A stretch of 64,000 nt of DNA, taken from the NCBI GenBank assembly GCA_934718065.1, contig CAKUZR010000001.1, positions 193,031-257,030 of the forward strand, written 5' to 3'. Of the stretch, positions 60,470 to 64,000 are shown in pieces; the first letter of the stretch is position 1; every line of letters starts with the position of its first letter. The notes under the pieces are model-generated. The model was not told the DNA's origin and did no database searches. It was given only the letters and a program-made list of their open reading frames with translations. This DNA is from an uncultured Treponema sp. (lineage in GTDB: Bacteria > Spirochaetota > Spirochaetia > Treponematales > Treponemataceae). The position numbers were made by a program, and so were the translations under genes.

Positions 60470-62623
60470 TTAGAAATCGAAGCTAAGTCCTACGCGGACT
60501 GCTGCTTTGTTGTACAAAGAAGAAACTTTGCCTTCGCCTGTAATGATGTCACGGTCAATGATGTAGTCATCAAGCTTAAAGTTGCACCATTTGTCGCCGA
60601 AGTCATTGTATGGATTGAATCCGTACAGGAACTGCGCGATGAATGTTGTAGAGTATTTCTTGCAGATCTGCTTGTTTGTTCCAAGCGCAAATCCTGCCGG
60701 AAGAACTCCAGTCTTGTCAAAGTCGCCTACATCAGCGTAGTGAGTGCGGATGCCAACGCCTGCCTGCAAGTTCCATCCGTTAGAAAGTCCTGCTTCCGCA
60801 AGCAAAGAATGCAATGCGTATTTAGCTTCGTCTGTGTTTCCGTCGTAGCCGTAGATTACATCAAGCTTGGCAAGCGGGCTGTCTTCAAATGTTGCGGCAA
60901 ATTTCAAGCCTGCTTCATTGAATACAAAGTTTTCTGTGTCTGAACCGCGTACAAACTTATCTTCATCTTCTGAGATGTATGAAACTTCACCATATCCGTC
61001 AATAGACATGTTGTCGCTGATTTTGAATCCAACTTTCGGGCGAACAACCAAAAGCATTGTGTCCTTGTTTTTGAAGTTGTGATTTTTGTCATTAGAATCA
61101 ACGTCCTTATTGAACTTTGTTTCAAGATATGGAACAACACCAATAGAAAGCGCTTCTGTTGGGTTCACATTGATGTCTGCAAAGAATCTCTGGCGGTTAA
61201 GGTAGCCAAGGTTGTCCTGCAGGTGGTCATGGTCATCTGCACCCTGCTCAATGTACATCATGTTAGCCTGCGCACCGCGGAAACGGTAGCCAACCATAGC
61301 TGTTACAAAGTCGTTGCTGAATGTAAGATTTACGTTTGCAGCCATATTGTCCTGCTTGTCGTCAACATCGTCGTTTACAAGACCTACATCAGAAGAACCC
61401 GGTCCAAAGAATGTCTTTGTTCCATCTTTATTATCTATTGAACCGTAAAGGTTAAGAAGGTAGTTTCCTTTGAATGTCAAAGGACCAAAGCTTCCCTTGT
61501 AACCAAAAATGATGTCGTTTTCATAGATTTCATCAAGAACTTTGTCAAATTCTGTTCCGTAAGCGCCGTTGTACTGAACATCAATATAATGGTTTCCGAA
61601 CAAAGTTGCGTTTGCATAAGAGTAAACACCATAGCGGTTTCCTGCTCGGTCAGCACTGCGGTTTGGAGCAAATACCAAGTTCAAGTCTACGTTTCCGTCT
61701 GTAAGGTTCTTAAGCCATTCGTTGAACATTGCACCAGATGCAAACTGGTTGTAACCACCAACTTCTGAATAGCCAGCTTCCCATTCCTGGTCTACAGTGT
61801 CCCAGTTTACATTCTTGTGCGGCGGAAGCTTTGCATATTTGTAGCCAGTTGTCCAGTCTACCCAGCCAGTTTCGATTCCGCTCTTGAAATGTCCAAGATA
61901 TGTTTTTGCAGAAGCCTGTCCGCCGAACCAGTAAATCGGGTCAAAGAACAAGTCTGTAAGGAAGTTTTTCATTCCGTCGCCAAGATCAAGGCTGTTTCTC
62001 TTGTAAAGATTTGAATATCCAACGTTTCCTTCGTTGTCCGGCTCAAGCTCAGCAAGAGCAACTTCTACGTATACAGGAACATGAGGAACAATAGAACCGC
62101 CGAATTTCCAGTATGATTTTGCGCCAAGACCAACAGCGGCAGGCTTGAAATCTCCGTCATATTTTCCATCGTCACCTTTGTCGTAAGCATCAAAAGTTGC
62201 CTGCAAACCAAGGTTAGACCATGTCTGGAACTTAAGCCCAGCTTTAGGAGCAGCAGACTCATCACCACCGGCAATAGCATCAAGTTCCGCCATGGAATTC
62301 TTTCCGCCGAAACCGTCGTCGATAAAGTCCGGAGCGCGAAGGTCTGTTGTCCAGTTTCCGTCGCTGATGAATTTGTATTTTACAGTTGTGCCTGCATCAA
62401 AAGTTTTTGTAACAGTAAAACCTTTGTCCGTTTTTTCCATAGGCAGAGCGCCAGCCTGCCAGTTAGTGAAGTCTCCCGCAAGAAGAACTTCAGTTGCGCG
62501 CGGATTGCCATAGAAGAAAGTTGCTTCTACTTTTCCGTCCGCAAGCTTCTTTGCTGTAACTTCAGCAAAAAGACCTGCCGCCGCTACCGCAAGAACCGAG
62601 ATGAAAGCGAATAATTTTTTCAT
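60470..62623 (-). CDS. outer-membrane protein with CBM48/AMPK-type domain, paralogue 3
   Basis: 717 residues from the ATG at 62623. Signal and glycogen-binding domain nearly identical to paralogue 2 (KVEATFFYGNPRATEVLLAG, YKFISDGNWTTDLRAPDF), but the barrel part is clearly different (WKFGGSIVPHVPVYVEVALA; GRFRGAQANMMYIEQ-type regions), ending AAVRVGLSFDF. So the N-terminal region has been conserved or exchanged while the barrel diverged. Paired with the lipoprotein gene 22 bp downstream. Confidence 0.82.
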   Translation of the reverse strand: MKKLFAFISVLAVAAAGLFAEVTAKKLADGKVEATFFYGNPRATEVLLAGDFTNWQAGALPMEKTDKGFTVTKTFDAGTTVKYKFISDGNWTTDLRAPDFIDDGFGGKNSMAELDAIAGGDESAAPKAGLKFQTWSNLGLQATFDAYDKGDDGKYDGDFKPAAVGLGAKSYWKFGGSIVPHVPVYVEVALAELEPDNEGNVGYSNLYKRNSLDLGDGMKNFLTDLFFDPIYWFGGQASAKTYLGHFKSGIETGWVDWTTGYKYAKLPPHKNVNWDTVDQEWEAGYSEVGGYNQFASGAMFNEWLKNLTDGNVDLNLVFAPNRSADRAGNRYGVYSYANATLFGNHYIDVQYNGAYGTEFDKVLDEIYENDIIFGYKGSFGPLTFKGNYLLNLYGSIDNKDGTKTFFGPGSSDVGLVNDDVDDKQDNMAANVNLTFSNDFVTAMVGYRFRGAQANMMYIEQGADDHDHLQDNLGYLNRQRFFADINVNPTEALSIGVVPYLETKFNKDVDSNDKNHNFKNKDTMLLVVRPKVGFKISDNMSIDGYGEVSYISEDEDKFVRGSDTENFVFNEAGLKFAATFEDSPLAKLDVIYGYDGNTDEAKYALHSLLAEAGLSNGWNLQAGVGIRTHYADVGDFDKTGVLPAGFALGTNKQICKKYSTTFIAQFLYGFNPYNDFGDKWCNFKLDDYIIDRDIITGEGKVSSLYNKAAVRVGLSFDF

Positions 62624-62701
62624 CTTATCCTCCAATATTGTATTGAACGTAAGACTGAAAAACCCTGCTTTTTGCTAGACAGAATCGCCCTTATAGGATG
62701 T
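62624..62701 (-). promoter_or_regulatory. conserved 78-bp leader of glycogen-binding OMP genes, copy 3
   Basis: Same 78 bp as copies 1 and 2, on the minus strand. Confidence 0.8.
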
Positions 62702-62794
62702 AAAGGTGATACAAATGTATTCGGGTGAGGGAGTGGAGGAAAATGTGAGCGGCGGAGAAAAGGAAAATTCGCTCAGGTGCGTTGGAAAAAAAAT

Positions 62795-62945
62795 CCGGCG
62801 TACGTTTGCGAGTATTGCGAACGTACGTTTGCATGTACTGCGAACGTACATTCGCGGGTGTTATAACGAGCGTTCGCTGGTTCTCGAACGTACGTTTGCG
62901 AGTGCTATAACGGTCGTTTGATTAGTGCAGTAACGGACGTGCAGC
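62795..62945. repeat. degenerate tandem repeat with ACGTACGT cores
   Basis: Successive units such as CGTACGTTTGCGAGTATTGC, GAACGTACGTTTGCATGTAC and GAACGTACATTCGCGGGTG, then GAACGTACGTTTGCGAGTGC, with a period of about 22-26 bp. Five or six units. No gene. Confidence 0.65.
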
Positions 62946-62982
62946 AAAAGCTGGCAGGATGTGAACATTTTGTCTGGAGGTC

Positions 62983-63120
62983 GCCTGTTCAGATTGAATG
63001 TTGTGAAAAACTTTTGTTTTTTGAAAAAGTAGCGATGAACGTTGACTTTGTGCGACGGTTTTTGCGAGCCGGAAAAATTTTCTCGTCTTGGTAGATTTTC
63101 CTGCGCAAAGCATTGTGTTT
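62983..63120 (+). repeat. direct repeat flanking MITE copy 10, left
   Basis: GTTCAGATTGAATGTTGTGA ... AAAGCATTGTGTTTTTT. The diverged second copy is at 63367-63507. Confidence 0.7.
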
Positions 63121-63128
63121 TTTATAAA

Positions 63129-63374
63129 TAGCCTGAACGTTGAGTTTTGTGAAAAAAAATAACAATCTGGCTGCATGCGTCGGGGGGGGCTTCGCACGAA
63201 TAAAACCGCAGGCAGGTTTGCAGTTTGTGAAGATTTTAGGCAATTGAATTAAGTTGCGAAGCTCCACCTTCCGAATTAATACAAGCGGAGCGCGGGGTAA
63301 ATCCATCTTGAGCAAGCTGAAAATATGCCGAAAGCGCTCTTTCATAAATTGCAAGGAAAAACTCGGCAGTTCAG
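63129..63374 (-). repeat. MITE-like element, copy 10 (rearranged, 246 bp)
   Basis: Left end TAGCCTGAACGTTGAG is good. Inside it an extra segment with CGGGGGGGGCTTCGCACG (eight G, 63182-63189) in opposite sense interrupts the usual order; the right end ACTCGGCAGTTCAGA is diverged. Confidence 0.7.
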
Positions 63375-63507
63375 ATTGAATATTGTGAAAAAATTTTGTT
63401 TTTTGAAAAAGCGGCGGTGAACGTTGTCTTTTGGCGACGGCTTTGGACTGCGGAAAAATTTCGCAGCCTTTGCAGACTTTCCAGCGTAAAGCATTGTGTT
63501 TTTTTTT
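63367..63507 (+). repeat. direct repeat flanking MITE copy 10, right
   Basis: GTTCAGATTGAATATTGTGA ... AAAGCATTGTGTTTTTTTTT, about 80% like the left copy by eye. Confidence 0.7.
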
Positions 63508-63639
63508 GAAACAGCCGTTTTCCTCAAAAAATTGTTTTCTCGTGAACTGCCCCCCCCCCACACACAAAAAAAAACAATTGCAGTTTTCATAGGAAATTTG
63601 TTTCCTGTGAAAAAACGTCCTTGCATTGCTGGAGGTGGA

Positions 63640-63830
63640 GCCGCGAGTTTGCTGCCGAGCCTCGGAAAATTTTCAGAAAAAACTGGCGGTTTGCGGAGCG
63701 GGAGCGCTGGGAGCCCCGGAGTTGGGGAGCGGAGTGGAACGGAGCGGAGCAATGAGCGCGAGCGAAGGGCGGACATAGCGACGGCAAGGGGCGCGCGTGC
63801 GCGGTTTTTGCCGGCCCGCCGGAATTTTCT
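63640..63830 (+). repeat. GC-rich repeat region
   Basis: Contains GGAGCGGAGTGGAACGGAGC and GAGCGCGAGCGAAGGGCGGA then CATAGCGACGGC, the family motif also at 46609-46640 and, reversed, at 56150-56300. No gene is seen here or in the rest of 62702-64000. Confidence 0.65.
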
Positions 63831-63924
63831 GTCATCTGGGCGGTGGTGATTTTTTGGTGACCGTTTGCGGGCGATTTTTCTTTTGGAAAATTTTTTTTGT
63901 GATATTGTAAAGTCATAAACTTGA

Positions 63925-64000
63925 AAGGAGGCATGATAAAAAAGTAAACGAACAAGCGGTATTGTGATACGCTGAAGAGATTCAGCGGAACCCAGGCGAT
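63925..64000 (+). other. ribosome site and possible broken gene start at the window end
   Basis: A strong site GAAAGGAGGC precedes ATGATAAAAAAGTAA, a four-codon frame. A frame reading DKKVNEQAVL-stop-YAEEIQRNPGD begins one base further on. Either a gene with a frameshift and a nonsense codon, or a real start outside the window. Cannot be resolved. Confidence 0.25.

Noticed and set aside
62795..62945. Possible CRISPR array
   Set aside because: The units are degenerate, contiguous and of 22-26 bp without unique spacers; no cas genes nearby.

Overview
The window looks like chromosomal DNA of a host-associated, saccharolytic Treponema (Spirochaetota), probably a gut or rumen type. I infer this from the gene content (many lipoproteins with relaxed spirochaete lipoboxes, LPP20/LpoB-like envelope lipoproteins, a TrpXYZ-like ABC operon, abundant beta-barrel outer-membrane proteins) and from intergenic DNA crowded with dispersed repeats. 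No rRNA is present. One tRNA (Ala-GGC) is visible. Species assignment is inference.

Layout. 1-3429: envelope lipoproteins and an NlpC/P60 hydrolase, then tRNA-Ala. 3917-9305: a MATE exporter with a terminator-like leader, a decayed VOC gene, a cupin, a RibD-like reductase, a YoeB/RelB-type toxin-antitoxin pair and a LysR regulator. 9542-15492: an unusual set of exported redox-type proteins (DUF362, cyclophilin-like, two flavodoxins, a carboxymuconolactone-decarboxylase-like protein, SUMF1-like, DUF4405 membrane protein), interrupted at 13440-13776 by a compact type I toxin-antitoxin locus whose 31-residue toxin I found by reading the minus strand. 15735-20517: a DXS-like enzyme with altered active-site positions, an orphan DNA methyltransferase, a TetR regulator and a serine recombinase. 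20521-29524: two envelope gene sets, one with an omptin-type protease, the other with an NlpC-barrel fusion and an HExxH protease-barrel protein. 29546-37119: M18 aminopeptidase, HAD phosphatases, a CrtI-like oxidoreductase and an ABC importer operon with a palindromic operator and an apparently leaderless start.

37476-62701 is the most distinctive part: an apparent starch/glycogen-capture locus. It carries three paralogous outer-membrane proteins, each with a signal peptide, an N-terminal AMPK/CBM48-type glycogen-binding domain and a long predicted beta-barrel, and each behind an identical 78-bp leader. Two have an adjacent downstream lipoprotein; two type I pullulanase lipoproteins with CBM41-like N-termini lie between them. 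Together they resemble a spirochaete counterpart of the Bacteroidetes Sus system assembled from different parts. Interleaved are defence or selfish modules (AbiE, Rpn nuclease, FRG protein, a nucleotidyl-cyclase-fold protein with neighbours, a DUF4160 pair).

Two repeat families run through the window: a ~200-bp MITE-like element with TA-flanked terminal inverted repeats (nine full-length or near-full copies plus one fragment), and a GC-rich ~140-bp family. 62702-64000 has no convincing complete gene and is built of repeats.
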